Origin: an uncultured Collinsella sp.
GTDB taxonomy: Bacteria; Actinomycetota; Coriobacteriia; Coriobacteriales; Coriobacteriaceae
Length of the DNA: 64,000 nucleotides
Assembly: GCA_900768795.1 (NCBI GenBank)
Contig: CAAGEH010000008.1
Location: forward strand, 62,001 to 126,000
Direction: 5' to 3'
Shown: positions 8,562 through 17,054 of the stretch, one piece after another
Position numbering within the stretch: position 1 is the stretch's first letter
Layout of the letters: every line of letters starts with the position of its first letter
Made by a program: the position numbers and the translations under genes
Notes under the pieces: model-generated
The model's input: the letters and a program-made list of their open reading frames with translations, nothing else
What the model was told of the DNA's origin: nothing
Databases searched by the model: none

Positions 8562-8637
8562 CTTTGAGTATCTTGAGCACCGTTGATTTCTTTGAGCGTC
8601 TTTGAGCTCTTTGAGCACTCTTGAGCATCTTGAGCGC
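8562..8637. repeat. Four tandem 19-bp units, an eightfold TTGAG/T motif phased at about 9.5 bp
   Basis: Units at 8562-8580, 8581-8599, 8600-8618 and 8619-8637 each contain two TTGAG(C)-like half-sites; one half-site is TTGAT. The half-sites start at 8564, 8573, 8583, 8592, 8602, 8611, 8621 and 8630, so spacing alternates strictly 9 and 10 bases. The array lies 69-144 bases upstream of the NlpC-like start and just beyond the yqeY terminator. Confidence 0.85.
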
Positions 8638-8644
8638 GGCGCAT

Positions 8645-8679
8645 AAAAAACAGCCCCGGCGAGAACCTCTCACCGGGGC
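8645..8679 (-). terminator. Rho-independent terminator of yqeY
   Basis: Read on the minus strand, GCCCCGGTGAG pairs with CTCGCCGGGGC (one U-G wobble), closing a 5-base loop and followed by TGTTTTTT. On the plus strand the same stem has a mismatch and no T-run, so it acts on the minus strand. Confidence 0.88.
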
Positions 8680-8734
8680 AAAGCGTTCAAATTATCGATA
8701 CATCGCTCATGCGGCACTGCATGCATCGGCGCCT

Positions 8735-9178
8735 CTATGACAGGCGCGCACCAACCTCTTTGGCTGCAAGCGGCTTATCAAAATTGCCGCCCGTCGCCTT
8801 GGTGAGCGCACCCATAACCTGACCCATCTGCTTTTTGCTCGTTGCGCCGAGCTCGGCAATGGTCTTCTCGATAAGGGCAACGAGTTCGTCACCCGTGACC
8901 TGTGCCGGAAGCATCGACTCGAGAATCTCGACCTGCTGCTTAAGGTTATCCGTGCGCTCCTGATCGTTAGCGGCCTTGATAGACATCTCGAGCGTCTCGC
9001 TCGTCTGCTTGATCAGGCGCTTGATCATGTTGTTGACATCGGCCTCGGTAATCTCGCGACGCTCGTTGACCTCGATGTTTTTCACTTCGGTCTTGACCTG
9101 ACGAATGATGGACAGGCGTACCTTGTCCTTGGCCTTCATGGCGGCGATCATTTCTTTTTGCAGTCCTTCGTTGGTCAT
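8735..9178 (-). CDS. yqeY: GatB/YqeY domain protein
   Basis: This 147-residue protein matches the stand-alone YqeY family, homologous to the C-terminal tRNA-binding tail domain of GatB, the amidotransferase that forms Gln-tRNA. The N-terminal helix set contains the typical 'MKAKDKVRLSIIRQVKTEVKNIE' region. The C-terminal half contains 'LPAQVTGDELVALIEKTI' and ends 'QMGQVMGALTKATGGNFDKP', characteristic of the family. Length is normal. A role in tRNA-linked metabolism is inferred; YqeY is not well characterised. It lies 63 bases downstream of the foldase gene and may be co-transcribed with it. Confidence 0.93.
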   Translation of the reverse strand: MTNEGLQKEMIAAMKAKDKVRLSIIRQVKTEVKNIEVNERREITEADVNNMIKRLIKQTSETLEMSIKAANDQERTDNLKQQVEILESMLPAQVTGDELVALIEKTIAELGATSKKQMGQVMGALTKATGGNFDKPLAAKEVGARLS

Positions 9179-9241
9179 ATTCCATACTCCCTAGCTGGAA
9201 TTTTAGTTGTATATGCTCGATCTATATGCACTGCTGCCGAA

Positions 9242-10588
9242 CTATTGAACCGTAGGCGTCTGATTGTTTGCGGTCTTGGACTTGGTGATGCCCTTGAGGC
9301 TTACGTTGTACGGCACGTCCGAAGGCATCTTGTTGACCTTGATCTTTGCCTTCTTGGTGTACTTAGCGAGCCATTTGCTGTACTTGGTGCTCTCGGACTG
9401 CGTCTTGATCACGTTAGAGACGTACTTCTTCATGGCAGCGGGCACCTGGTTAATATCGGTGACCTTGTCGTCCACATGGAAGTAACCCGTGCACTTAATG
9501 ATGTGGTAGCCGTACTGCGACTCAACGAGTCCACTCATCTGACCGTCATTAAGATTGGAAAGCGCAGTCTGATACTCCTGAACAAAGCTCGTGAGCTTAT
9601 CCCAGCCCACATCGCCCTTCTCGGCAGCGGAGGCCGTGTCGTCGGAATACTTTTTAACAGCCTTCTCAAACGTCAACTCACCGGAATTGATCTTGTCGAG
9701 GCACTCCCGAGCCTTCTCCTTGGCCTTAGCCTTATCCTTATCGGACGCCTTGCTATCAACTTTGATCAGAATCTGCGAAGAGCGACGCGCGTCGTTGTAC
9801 GTCTTGATGTTCTCGTTGAGATACTTAACAATCTCCTTATCGGTGGGCTTGGTGGAAGGAGCGACCTTCTTTTTGAGCTTCTGCTGAGCAAGACTGCTCT
9901 GGAGTGAGCTCTTGTAGGTATCCTCGGTGTAGCCGTACATCTTGAGCTGCAACTCAAACGCTTTCTCGCCGCCCGCGGACTTGCAAGCGTCCTTCCATGC
10001 CTTCTCGACATCGTCGTTGGTGACTTTGATCTTGTACTCGCTTTCGGCCTGCTCGATCAACATCTGCTGCGTGTAGCTGTCGATGATCTGCTTGCGCAGA
10101 GACTTGGGCGTGAGACCTTGGTCGACAAGGTACTGTGCCCACTTTTTATCCTTCTTGTAGCCGCCGCTCGTGCGCGTAGACATGATCTGCTTGGTGATGG
10201 TGTCCTCGGTAAGGTTCTCGCCGTTGACGGTAGCGGCAACGCCGCCCGTCAGGTGGTACTCGCTGTTGTTGTTATTGACGATACCCGAGCAGGCGATTCC
10301 GCAGACCGAAAGCACCATAGCGGCGCAGCCGATGGCGACGGCGATAATCAGACCGACACGCGACACGCGCGATTTGCGCTGGAGTTTTTTCTGCGCCTTG
10401 AGCTTTGCCTTGAGCTTGGCTTTTTCCTCTTTAAGCTGTTCAGGAGTCTTATTTTCCTCGGCGGCCTTCTCCGTGGCCTGCTTAGCCTCGGCTTCAGCTG
10501 CCTCGGCTGCTTTCTTCTTCTCTTTTGCCTCGACGGCCTTTGCCTTGTCCGCCTGAGACTGCTGATAGTGGTTCTTTTTGCTTGCCAT
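9242..10588 (-). CDS. Membrane-anchored PPIC-type peptidyl-prolyl isomerase (PrsA/SurA-like foldase)
   Basis: This 448-residue protein should help fold exported proteins outside the membrane. The first 75 residues are a Lys/Ala/Glu-rich coiled-coil-like cytosolic tail. One membrane helix follows (VGLIIAVAIGCAAMVLSVCG, about 81-100). The extracellular part has a SurA-N-like helical region with VNGENLTEDTI and then a parvulin domain (about 290-395), marked by ARRSSQILIKV, the helical insert, FEKAVKKYSDD, GDVGW and YGYHIIKC. A signal-anchor rather than the PrsA lipobox suggests a membrane-tethered form. With so many giant secreted glycosidases in the window, it is a plausible helper, but the family is a general housekeeping one. 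Start ATG 10588 follows GAAAGG. Confidence 0.88.
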   Translation of the reverse strand: MASKKNHYQQSQADKAKAVEAKEKKKAAEAAEAEAKQATEKAAEENKTPEQLKEEKAKLKAKLKAQKKLQRKSRVSRVGLIIAVAIGCAAMVLSVCGIACSGIVNNNNSEYHLTGGVAATVNGENLTEDTITKQIMSTRTSGGYKKDKKWAQYLVDQGLTPKSLRKQIIDSYTQQMLIEQAESEYKIKVTNDDVEKAWKDACKSAGGEKAFELQLKMYGYTEDTYKSSLQSSLAQQKLKKKVAPSTKPTDKEIVKYLNENIKTYNDARRSSQILIKVDSKASDKDKAKAKEKARECLDKINSGELTFEKAVKKYSDDTASAAEKGDVGWDKLTSFVQEYQTALSNLNDGQMSGLVESQYGYHIIKCTGYFHVDDKVTDINQVPAAMKKYVSNVIKTQSESTKYSKWLAKYTKKAKIKVNKMPSDVPYNVSLKGITKSKTANNQTPTVQ

Positions 10589-10761
10589 GCGCGGCCTTTC
10601 GGGCTATCTCAACCTAGCCTGTAGTGCGTTTACTGAGTTGTTCGCTATTGTCGCACAATGCCCCGTGCCACCATGCGGCAACTGGGCAATGCCAGATAAT
10701 GCCTACGTAACAGCGTGCACGCGCCCTATGCTCAGAACGGAATGGGCTCTCAGGGGTAAAC

Positions 10762-10796
10762 AAAAAGGACGGCTGCGCACCGACGCGCAACCGCCC
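10762..10796 (-). terminator. Rho-independent terminator of purN
   Basis: On the minus strand GGTTGCGC (10792-10785) pairs with GCGCAGCC (10778-10771) using one G-U pair, with weaker pairing outward, and then TTTTTG follows. It lies 25-60 bases after the purN stop. Confidence 0.75.
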
Positions 10797-10820
10797 CTCT
10801 CAGGCTAATTTATAAACCCG

Positions 10821-11528
10821 TTAAGCCCTCGCCGGATCCACGACGACCTTGCCGTTGGCGAGCACATGCACACGGCCGTCGGCGAGCATCTGCACGACCT
10901 CCGGGTACAGCACATGCTCGATATCGTGAATATGCGACTCGAGTGTGTCGACATCCCAGCCTTCCTCGACCGCAAGCGGACGCTGCGCGATAATCGGGCC
11001 GCGGTCGTACTCGGCATTTGCAAAATGTACGGTCACACCCGTCACCTTGACGCCCCGATCAAACGCATCCTGAATTGCATGGGCGCCTTGGAAGCTCGGC
11101 AGCAGCGCCGGATGCAGATTGACCACGCGGTTGGGAAACGCATCGAGCAGGGGCGCGTGCACCATGCGCATATAGCCCGCCATAATCACGTACTCGCAAC
11201 CATGGCTCAAAAGAGCATCGGCAATGCGCCTGTCCGTAGCTTCGGGATCAGCATAGTCGGATTTCTCCATCACAAGGGTCTCGAGCCCCGCCGTGTGCGC
11301 GCGCTCAATCCCATATGCCGAAGGACGGCTCGAGACGACCAGTGCGATCTCGGCGTTGAGCGAACCCTCGGCAATACGATCGATAAGCGCTTGCAGATTG
11401 GTACCGCTACCCGAAACCAACACGCCGATCTTGAGCGGTGCGAACGTGTCGGTGCCGGTTCGGCGCGTATATGCAAAGCCGCACGCCTTGACGCGCTCCG
11501 TGCCGGCATCCATGTTGTTAGCGTTCAT
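10821..11528 (-). CDS. purN: Phosphoribosylglycinamide formyltransferase (PurN)
   Basis: This enzyme transfers a formyl group from 10-formyl-tetrahydrofolate to GAR, the third step of purine synthesis. Family signatures are VLVSGSGTNLQALID, VVSSRPSAYG, the catalytic segment VVNLHPALLPSFQGAHA (Asn and His) and the catalytic Asp in ANAEYDRGPIIAQ. The 235-residue product has about 30 extra residues before the fold begins at PLKIGVLVSG, and no alternative ATG allows a shorter form. Its start overlaps the purM stop by 11 bases, indicating a coupled purF-purM-purN unit. Confidence 0.96.
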   Translation of the reverse strand: MNANNMDAGTERVKACGFAYTRRTGTDTFAPLKIGVLVSGSGTNLQALIDRIAEGSLNAEIALVVSSRPSAYGIERAHTAGLETLVMEKSDYADPEATDRRIADALLSHGCEYVIMAGYMRMVHAPLLDAFPNRVVNLHPALLPSFQGAHAIQDAFDRGVKVTGVTVHFANAEYDRGPIIAQRPLAVEEGWDVDTLESHIHDIEHVLYPEVVQMLADGRVHVLANGKVVVDPARA

Positions 11529-12624
11529 CGGAGTACGTCACCTTACCGGAGCCCTCGACGATCTCGCCCACGAGGAACGGCTCCTCGCCCAGCTCAACCA
11601 GCTTTTTGTAAACAGCGCCCTCCATCTTGGCGGGAACGATAATGCACAGGCCAACGCCCATGTTGAACGTCTTACATGCTTCGTTGGGCGTAAGCTGCGC
11701 GCGCTCGGCAACATAGTTGATGACAGGAGGAACGTCCCAGCCCATCTCGGAACCCTTGCGCGCAACCACGGCATCCGTGTTGGGAGCGAGCGCACGGTTG
11801 AGATTCTCGGTAATGCCGCCGCCGGTGATGTGCGCGATAGCGTGAACGTCCACGCCGGACTTGAGCAGATCGAGAATCGGCTTGACGTAAATGCGCGTGG
11901 GCGCGAGCAACGCGTCCGCGAGCGACTTGCCGCCCAGCTCTTCAAGCGGCTGCTCGAGCTCGGCGCGCTTTGCTGCCGCCTCGGGCGTGCCCGGCATAAT
12001 GCCGTCAACGTCGATAACCTTGCGCACGAGCGAATAACCATTGGAGTGAATGCCCGTGGAGGGCAGACCGATAATCACGTCGCCGGGACGAACGTTCGCG
12101 GGGTCGAGCATCTTGGGACGATCGACAACGCCCACGGTAAAGCCGGCCAAATCGTAATCGTCTGGACGCATAACGCCGGGATGCTCGGCCATCTCGCCGC
12201 CCACGAGCGCGCAACCCGCGAGTTTGCAACCGTCGGCCACGCCCTTGACGATCTTCGCCATGTGCTCGGCCTCGATATGCCCGATGGCAACGTAATCGAG
12301 GAAGAACAACGGCTCGGCACCGGATGCGAGGATATCGTTTACGCACATGGCGACAAGATCCTGACCGACGGTCTCGTGACGGTCGAGCAGCTGAGCGAGC
12401 ACGAGTTTGGTGCCCACGCCATCGGTGCCGCTGATGAGAATCGGATCTTCCATATCCTTGAGCGCGGCTGCGGAGAACAGGCCGCCAAATCCGCCGATTC
12501 CACCAATGACCTCGGGACGATTGGTCGACTTGACCATCTGCTTGATCGCATCGACCGCGCGGCCGCCCTCAGCAGTATCGACGCCCGCGTCCTCATACGT
12601 TACGTGTTTGCCGTTGTCGCTCAT
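11518..12624 (-). CDS. purM: Phosphoribosylformylglycinamidine cyclo-ligase (AIR synthetase)
   Basis: PurM closes the imidazole ring, converting FGAM to AIR with ATP. The 368-residue product carries the PurM signatures TYEDAGVDTAEG at the N-terminus, GTDGVGTKLVLAQ (ATP site), VAMCVNDILASGAEPLFFLDY, ALVGGEMAEHPGVM and GIHSNGYSLVRKV. A longer upstream open frame exists, but ATG 12624 is preceded by GGAGAGG and matches the family N-terminus, so I use it. It lies between purF (94-bp gap) and purN (overlap). Confidence 0.97.
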   Translation of the reverse strand: MSDNGKHVTYEDAGVDTAEGGRAVDAIKQMVKSTNRPEVIGGIGGFGGLFSAAALKDMEDPILISGTDGVGTKLVLAQLLDRHETVGQDLVAMCVNDILASGAEPLFFLDYVAIGHIEAEHMAKIVKGVADGCKLAGCALVGGEMAEHPGVMRPDDYDLAGFTVGVVDRPKMLDPANVRPGDVIIGLPSTGIHSNGYSLVRKVIDVDGIMPGTPEAAAKRAELEQPLEELGGKSLADALLAPTRIYVKPILDLLKSGVDVHAIAHITGGGITENLNRALAPNTDAVVARKGSEMGWDVPPVINYVAERAQLTPNEACKTFNMGVGLCIIVPAKMEGAVYKKLVELGEEPFLVGEIVEGSGKVTYSDER

Positions 12625-12718
12625 CGCGTTTTCCTCTCCACTATTCATCCCCACAAAGGGGAACAGATACGTTTTTGCGCAAGGGCTGCCGCCCACGCGC
12701 GCTGCTGCCCCAACACGG

Positions 12719-14398
12719 CTAAGCGTCCGGGTGCTCCTCTTCCCAGCTCTTGTCGAGATCTTTCTCGACCACGACGTCATCGTCAAAATGGGTCAACTTG
12801 CTCAGGTTGCGTGGCTTGTAGCCCTCCATGAACTTGTCGCGCCCGAAGCTCTCGGGAATCGCCACCGGGTAGCGCCCGGTAAAGCAGGCATCGCAATACC
12901 CGGCGGGAGGCATGCACTTGAGCAGACCCTCGACCGAAAGGAACGCAAGCGAATCGGCGCCGATGAACTCGCAAATTTCGTCGACTGTCTTATTTGCGCT
13001 GATCAGCTGCTCCTGCACGTCAGTATCGATACCGTAGAAGCACGGCCAGATGACCTCCGGCGAGTTGATGCGCACGTGAATCTCCTTGGCGCCCGCGCCG
13101 CGCAGCATCTTGACGAGCTGCACCATGGTGGTGCCGCGCACGATGGAGTCATCGATAACAATGAGGCGCTTGCCGGCGATGTTGTCCTTGAGCGGATTGA
13201 GCTTCATGCGCACGCCCATGGCACGCAGCTCCTGCGTGGGCTCGATAAACGTGCGGCCAACGTAGCGGTTCTTGATAAGGCCCTCACCGTAGGGAATACC
13301 GCTCTCGTGCGCAAAGCCCTCAGCGGGAGGCATACCCGAGTCGGGCACGCCGATGACCATGTCGGCATCGGCAGGAGACTCGCGCGCAAGCATGCGGCCC
13401 ATGTCGTAACGGCACGCATAGACCGTCTTGCCGTTCATGATGGAATCGGGACGAGCGAAGTACACCTGCTCAAACACGCAGTTGGCGCATTCCTCAGCAG
13501 GAACGCCCTGCTCGGAAACAAGGCCCTCGGCGTTGATGCGCAGAATCTCGCCGGGGCGGATGTCGCGCACGTACTCAGCGCCGACGATGTCGAGCGCGCA
13601 GGTCTCGGAAGCGACAACCCAACCGCCGGCAACCGATGCTGCGGGCGCAGACGCGGCGGAATCACTTGCAGGCGCATCCTCAAGCGAGGGAAGCTTTGCC
13701 GCCGCTTTAAGGTCTGCCTGGTCAAGACCATCATCGACAAGCTTGCCAAGCACGAGCGGGCGAATACCGTGCGGGTCGCGGAACGCGTAAAGCGAGCTCT
13801 CGTTGATGAGCGTCATGGCGTACCCGCCGCGCACGAGTTCCATCGTTTTACGGATGCCCTCGCGCAGATGGCCGGTGCGCTGCGTAAAGTAACCGATAAG
13901 CTTGGTGGCTACCTCGGAATCAGAATTGGAAAGGAACGGGACACCCAGCTCGATAAGCTGACGGCGCAGCTCGTCCGTGTTGACGAGCGTACCGTTGTGA
14001 GCGAGCGCGATAATCACATCGTTAATCGTGGAAAGGTGCGGCTGCGCCGCCTCCCAGCTTTTGGCCCCCGCAGTGCCGTAACGCACGTGGCCCACAGCAA
14101 GCTGACCGGAAAGGGTAGAGAGATCAGCGTTGGAAAAGACCTGGCCGAGCAGGCCCAGATCCTTGCGAACCATTACGGTGCCGCCATCGCCCACAGCGAT
14201 ACCGGCGGATTCCTGGCCGCGATGCTGAAGCGCACGCAGGCCAAAGTAGGTGAGCCGTGCGACGTCGCGTTTTGGCGCCCACACGCCAAACACGCCGCAC
14301 TCCTCGTGCAGCTGGTCCTGTTCAAGATCAGCCGTCGCGCACCGGTCGGTGCGCACGTCGGCAGCCCTGTAGGCCGCGCGAACGGTTTCTTGTGACAT
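12719..14398 (-). CDS. purF: Amidophosphoribosyltransferase, Fe-S type, with low-complexity insert
   Basis: PurF makes phosphoribosylamine from PRPP and glutamine, the committed step of purine synthesis. The N-terminal nucleophile cysteine follows an acidic propeptide (EECGVFGVWAP, Cys34), as in the B. subtilis-type enzyme. The PRPP loop is VIDDSIVRGTT. Cysteines in CANCVFEQ, VIWPCFYG and GYCDACFTG fit the four [4Fe-4S] ligands of that type. Between the glutaminase strands, after RPLVLGKL, lies an insertion of about 35 residues rich in Ala, Ser, Asp and Leu before WVVASETCALD. The total of 559 residues is longer than the usual roughly 475-510. First gene of purF-purM-purN. Confidence 0.96.
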   Translation of the reverse strand: MSQETVRAAYRAADVRTDRCATADLEQDQLHEECGVFGVWAPKRDVARLTYFGLRALQHRGQESAGIAVGDGGTVMVRKDLGLLGQVFSNADLSTLSGQLAVGHVRYGTAGAKSWEAAQPHLSTINDVIIALAHNGTLVNTDELRRQLIELGVPFLSNSDSEVATKLIGYFTQRTGHLREGIRKTMELVRGGYAMTLINESSLYAFRDPHGIRPLVLGKLVDDGLDQADLKAAAKLPSLEDAPASDSAASAPAASVAGGWVVASETCALDIVGAEYVRDIRPGEILRINAEGLVSEQGVPAEECANCVFEQVYFARPDSIMNGKTVYACRYDMGRMLARESPADADMVIGVPDSGMPPAEGFAHESGIPYGEGLIKNRYVGRTFIEPTQELRAMGVRMKLNPLKDNIAGKRLIVIDDSIVRGTTMVQLVKMLRGAGAKEIHVRINSPEVIWPCFYGIDTDVQEQLISANKTVDEICEFIGADSLAFLSVEGLLKCMPPAGYCDACFTGRYPVAIPESFGRDKFMEGYKPRNLSKLTHFDDDVVVEKDLDKSWEEEHPDA

Positions 14399-14437
14399 GA
14401 AAACCCCTCGTTGTTTCGCCGTTGGCGTTACTTACCT

Positions 14438-14466
14438 AGTATACGCTGCAGACAGACGCCGCAAGG
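14438..14466 (-). promoter_or_regulatory. Putative purF promoter
   Basis: On the minus strand TATACT (14443-14438) is a good -10 box about 40 bases before the purF start. CCTTGC (14466-14461) lies 17 bases upstream as a poor -35. I see no riboswitch in the short leader. Confidence 0.5.
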
Positions 14467-14483
14467 GTACACGCCGCTGCGAA

Positions 14484-14528
14484 AACAAAAAAGCCCACGT
14501 CCTGCCATGGTAGGCAGGGCATGGGCTT
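14484..14528 (-). terminator. Rho-independent terminator of the truncated LPxTG gene
   Basis: A long imperfect stem (AAGCCCATGCCCTGCC with GGCAGGACGTGGGCTT on the minus strand) is followed by TTTTTTGTTTTC. It lies 60 bases downstream of the stop at 14588. Confidence 0.8.
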
Positions 14529-14587
14529 AAATCACACGTTGAACGCGCAAACGCGGCTACGCTGAGCACGCAGTCAAACGCTGCGGA

Positions 14588-15913
14588 TTAGCCAAGACGA
14601 CGCTTGAGAATCAATCCACCAGCAAGGCAAAGCGCAGCGATGGCAACCGCGGACACAGCAGTAGCCATGGCGGTATCGCCCGTTGCAGGCAGCGATTTTT
14701 TAGCCTTCTTGACAGTCTTGGTCACGTCCGTCTTTCCCGGCTTGGGAGCAGGTTCCTCGTGCTTTTTCCATTGCGCATAGAGGGTGACCGGCTCGGTAAC
14801 CTTGAGATCTGAGTCGGCTTCATATGCGGTGCCGGAGCCATCGGCTGCGGTGTTCCAACCCGTAAAGTCATAATCCTTGCGCACGGGAGCAGCCTTGACC
14901 TTTACCGTTGCACCCGCAGCGTTCTTTTTTTGCGTGGCGTAATCGCAGGTCTGCTCGTCCGTAGAGCCGTTCAAATCGTAGGCGACATCATAGGCGTACT
15001 CGTCGGTGTCAGGGAGCTTCCAGCCGCAGTAGTTGCACTCAGACGACAGCGTGCGCTTCCAGGCACCGGCCTTGTCAGCTTGAGCCCAGTCGGTGTAGGT
15101 CTTTTTGTACGCCTGGTCATGCTCGCCGTCGGTGTAGGAGTGAGTCTGCATCTTGCCAGCGGTCCACACGAGCTCGCCGTCAATGTTGACATCGGTGCGG
15201 CCGGAGTTATTGGCCTTCTTGCCGCCAAAGCCAAAGAGCTGCGAGCAGGTGGTGTTGTCACGCTCTGCCGTAACTTTATTGCTGCCGGTGATGTTGAGGA
15301 TGTACTTATAGTTCCCCATATTCGAATCGTTGATATTAAGCGCCTGCTTATAGAAACCCAAGAACGACTTCGAGTTGAACGTGCAGTTGTTCACGTTAAC
15401 GGTAATGTCATGCTTGCCCGCGCTGTAATCGGTGTAGACATTGATGACTTTGCCACTGGCATTAAAGGTGCAGCCGTCAAACGTCATGACCGGTGAGCTG
15501 TACGTCCAAAGAGCGTAATCGCCACTCGGGGCGTTGAACGTCGTGTTTCTGAACACAGCGGTCTCATAGCCCCAATAGAATGTCTTGCCGTTAACGACGC
15601 AGCCATCAAGCACGGTGTTGTTGATGCGAGCAAAGCCAAGGTAATCGGCCTTCGCGGAACGCATCGTCATGTTCTTAAATGTAACAGTGCCCGCGCCATC
15701 AAACGAATAATCGCTGTTGTACTCAGTGCCGTAATGGGCGGGATCAGGCACGAGCGCACCAATATTCCACGCGGTCTTGTCAGCACCAAGACCCTCAAAA
15801 GTCAGGTCCTTGCCCTTGGTGTGGCCCTCGGAGTTGACCTTATACAGCGTATAGTTGCCCTCGCCGAGCTTGATGGTGTCCCCGCTCTGCGCCTCGGCAG
15901 TAGCCGTTGCCAA
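14588..15913 (-). pseudogene. 5'-truncated LPxTG surface protein (beta-helix plus InlB-type repeat)
   Basis: The frame encodes a right-handed beta-helix-like region (about 1-270: repeated short strands such as 'TFDGCTFNAS' and 'INVNNCTFNS'). An InlB/Listeria-Bacteroides repeat follows ('VRKDYDFTGWNTAADGSGTAY ... LYAQWKK' pattern), then a Lys-rich linker and a sorting signal SLPATGD with membrane helix and KRRLG tail. The C-terminal half and the terminator are intact. The 5' end is not: the only start in frame is TTG at 15913. Upstream the frame stays open to a stop at 16040-16042 but has no ATG and encodes no signal peptide. The domain normally begins near 'ARTGATYTDLATATAEAQSGD', just upstream of the TTG. 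The sequence turns AT-rich near 15970. I conclude the secretion signal and N-terminus were lost, although a short cytosolic product cannot be excluded. Confidence 0.7.
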
Positions 15914-15969
15914 ATCGGTGTACGTTGCTCCCGTGCGCGCATTGGTGATGTTCGCCGTCGGCTCGTCGC

Positions 15970-16249
15970 ATGCTATTCCTACAGTTAGATAACAAAATGC
16001 TTGATTAACGAAGGGATTGCAAATGCATCTTACGGCTAGCTACCATATCTTTTGAATGCTCCCACTCGCAATAATATCTATACTAACACACTTAAAATCT
16101 TACTCTTGCAGACGTGTTTACGTTGGATTATTTAGAATGCACCGCAGATATTAGAAGCGTTTTTATCTGCATTCACATTACTAAACGTTCGCATAATTGA
16201 TTTGCAAGCTTTTTTGCAAATAGCCCTTTGTCACAAGGAGGCAACAAAT
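15970..16249. other. AT-rich non-coding stretch next to the truncated gene
   Basis: Base composition drops sharply relative to the coding regions. ATTTGCAA at 16200-16207 can pair with TTGCAAAT at 16214-16221, a hairpin just after the HTH gene stop (minus strand). I see no gene, recombinase site or transposon end. Confidence 0.5.
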
Positions 16250-16564
16250 CTAAAAGACCCCCGCATCTTGAGCGGCGGCAAGAATGCTCTCCCCCATAAC
16301 AGTAATGACATAGGTGTTCTCTGCCTGACCGCCGTTTTTAAGCTGATTGGCGCGGGCGGCAAGATAGCCCGCCTCCTCGCATGAGGCGAGCGCACGGCGC
16401 GTGGTATCCACACTCACGTCCAATTCTTTGGCGAGCGTTTTGACCGACAGCTCAACACCCTCGCCATGTTTTGGCTGGTGCCTCGCTATCGCATGCAAAG
16501 TCAAAACATCGCGATCGCGCACCGTCACGCTGATCGGCACCTGCAGCACGATTTTCTTCGACAT
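16250..16564 (-). CDS. Small winged-helix/HTH DNA-binding protein
   Basis: This 104-residue protein begins MSKKIVLQVPISVTVRDRD. Its centre is a helix-turn-helix: 'ELSVKTLAKELDVSVDTTRRALASCEEAGYLAA'. A C-terminal wing-like segment contains TYVITVMGE. The layout resembles short GntR- or MarR-like winged helices, but I cannot name a family. ATG 16564 is chosen over an upstream ATG because GGGGGAA lies at good spacing. The gene stands alone within about 1 kb of AT-rich DNA, next to the truncated surface gene. It could be an acquired regulator or a remnant of a mobile element. Its targets are unknown. Confidence 0.6.
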   Translation of the reverse strand: MSKKIVLQVPISVTVRDRDVLTLHAIARHQPKHGEGVELSVKTLAKELDVSVDTTRRALASCEEAGYLAARANQLKNGGQAENTYVITVMGESILAAAQDAGVF

Positions 16565-17054
16565 GCATTCCCCCGTTTGCATCATCGTTGTCGTCTATGC
16601 GCGGAGCCTGCGGGCAAGCCATGTAACCGGACTCGACCAATCGTTAGGGGTGTCATTCAAACGGTGGATATACGACCCCCCCCGCACAATTTCGTCGCCG
16701 TCATATTGAGCTGGCATTTTCTGCACAACGGCAGAACCGCGCAGAGCAAAACGCACCATATAAGTGTTGCACGGTAACGGCTCCCGTTGCATCAATTGCA
16801 TTATCGAGAACGCGTCCATCATGCATATTTTTGCGGCAATATAGAACCAAACCCACGCTACCACCGCACAAATATTTACATATACGCATATAGAATGCCT
16901 ATTATTGAATAAACGATAACAGTGGCGCAGCTAATTATTCGCTAATTTTTGCCAGTGGGGTCATTGAGCTTGTCCACAAAAGTGTCATATAGGACAAGCG
17001 CCGGGCTCGATGCGCTACCATAGCAGCAGCTATCAGCCGAAATAAGGAGCGCAC
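16565..17054. other. AT-rich intergenic region between HTH gene and CmpB-like gene
   Basis: About 490 bases without a supported gene. A run of eight C lies at 16676-16683. The right end holds the upstream region of the CmpB-like gene, including an inverted repeat. A ribosome-binding site AAGGAG is at 17044-17049. Confidence 0.5.
16968..16999. promoter_or_regulatory. Inverted repeat GCTTGTCC-N16-GGACAAGC, candidate operator
   Basis: Two perfect 8-bp arms (16968-16975 and 16992-16999) flank an AT-rich 16-base centre, about 55 bases before the ATG of the CmpB-like gene. The arm spacing would place both on one face of the helix, as for a dimeric repressor. No regulator is identified. Confidence 0.5.

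Noticed and set aside
16676..16683. C8 homopolymer as a phase-variation switch
   Set aside because: Unlike the tract before the sortase gene, it lies in neither a gene nor a ribosome-binding site.
16595..16864. Possible small gene on the minus strand in the AT-rich region
   Set aside because: No good ribosome site, no recognisable motif, and several overlapping frames of similar length exist.
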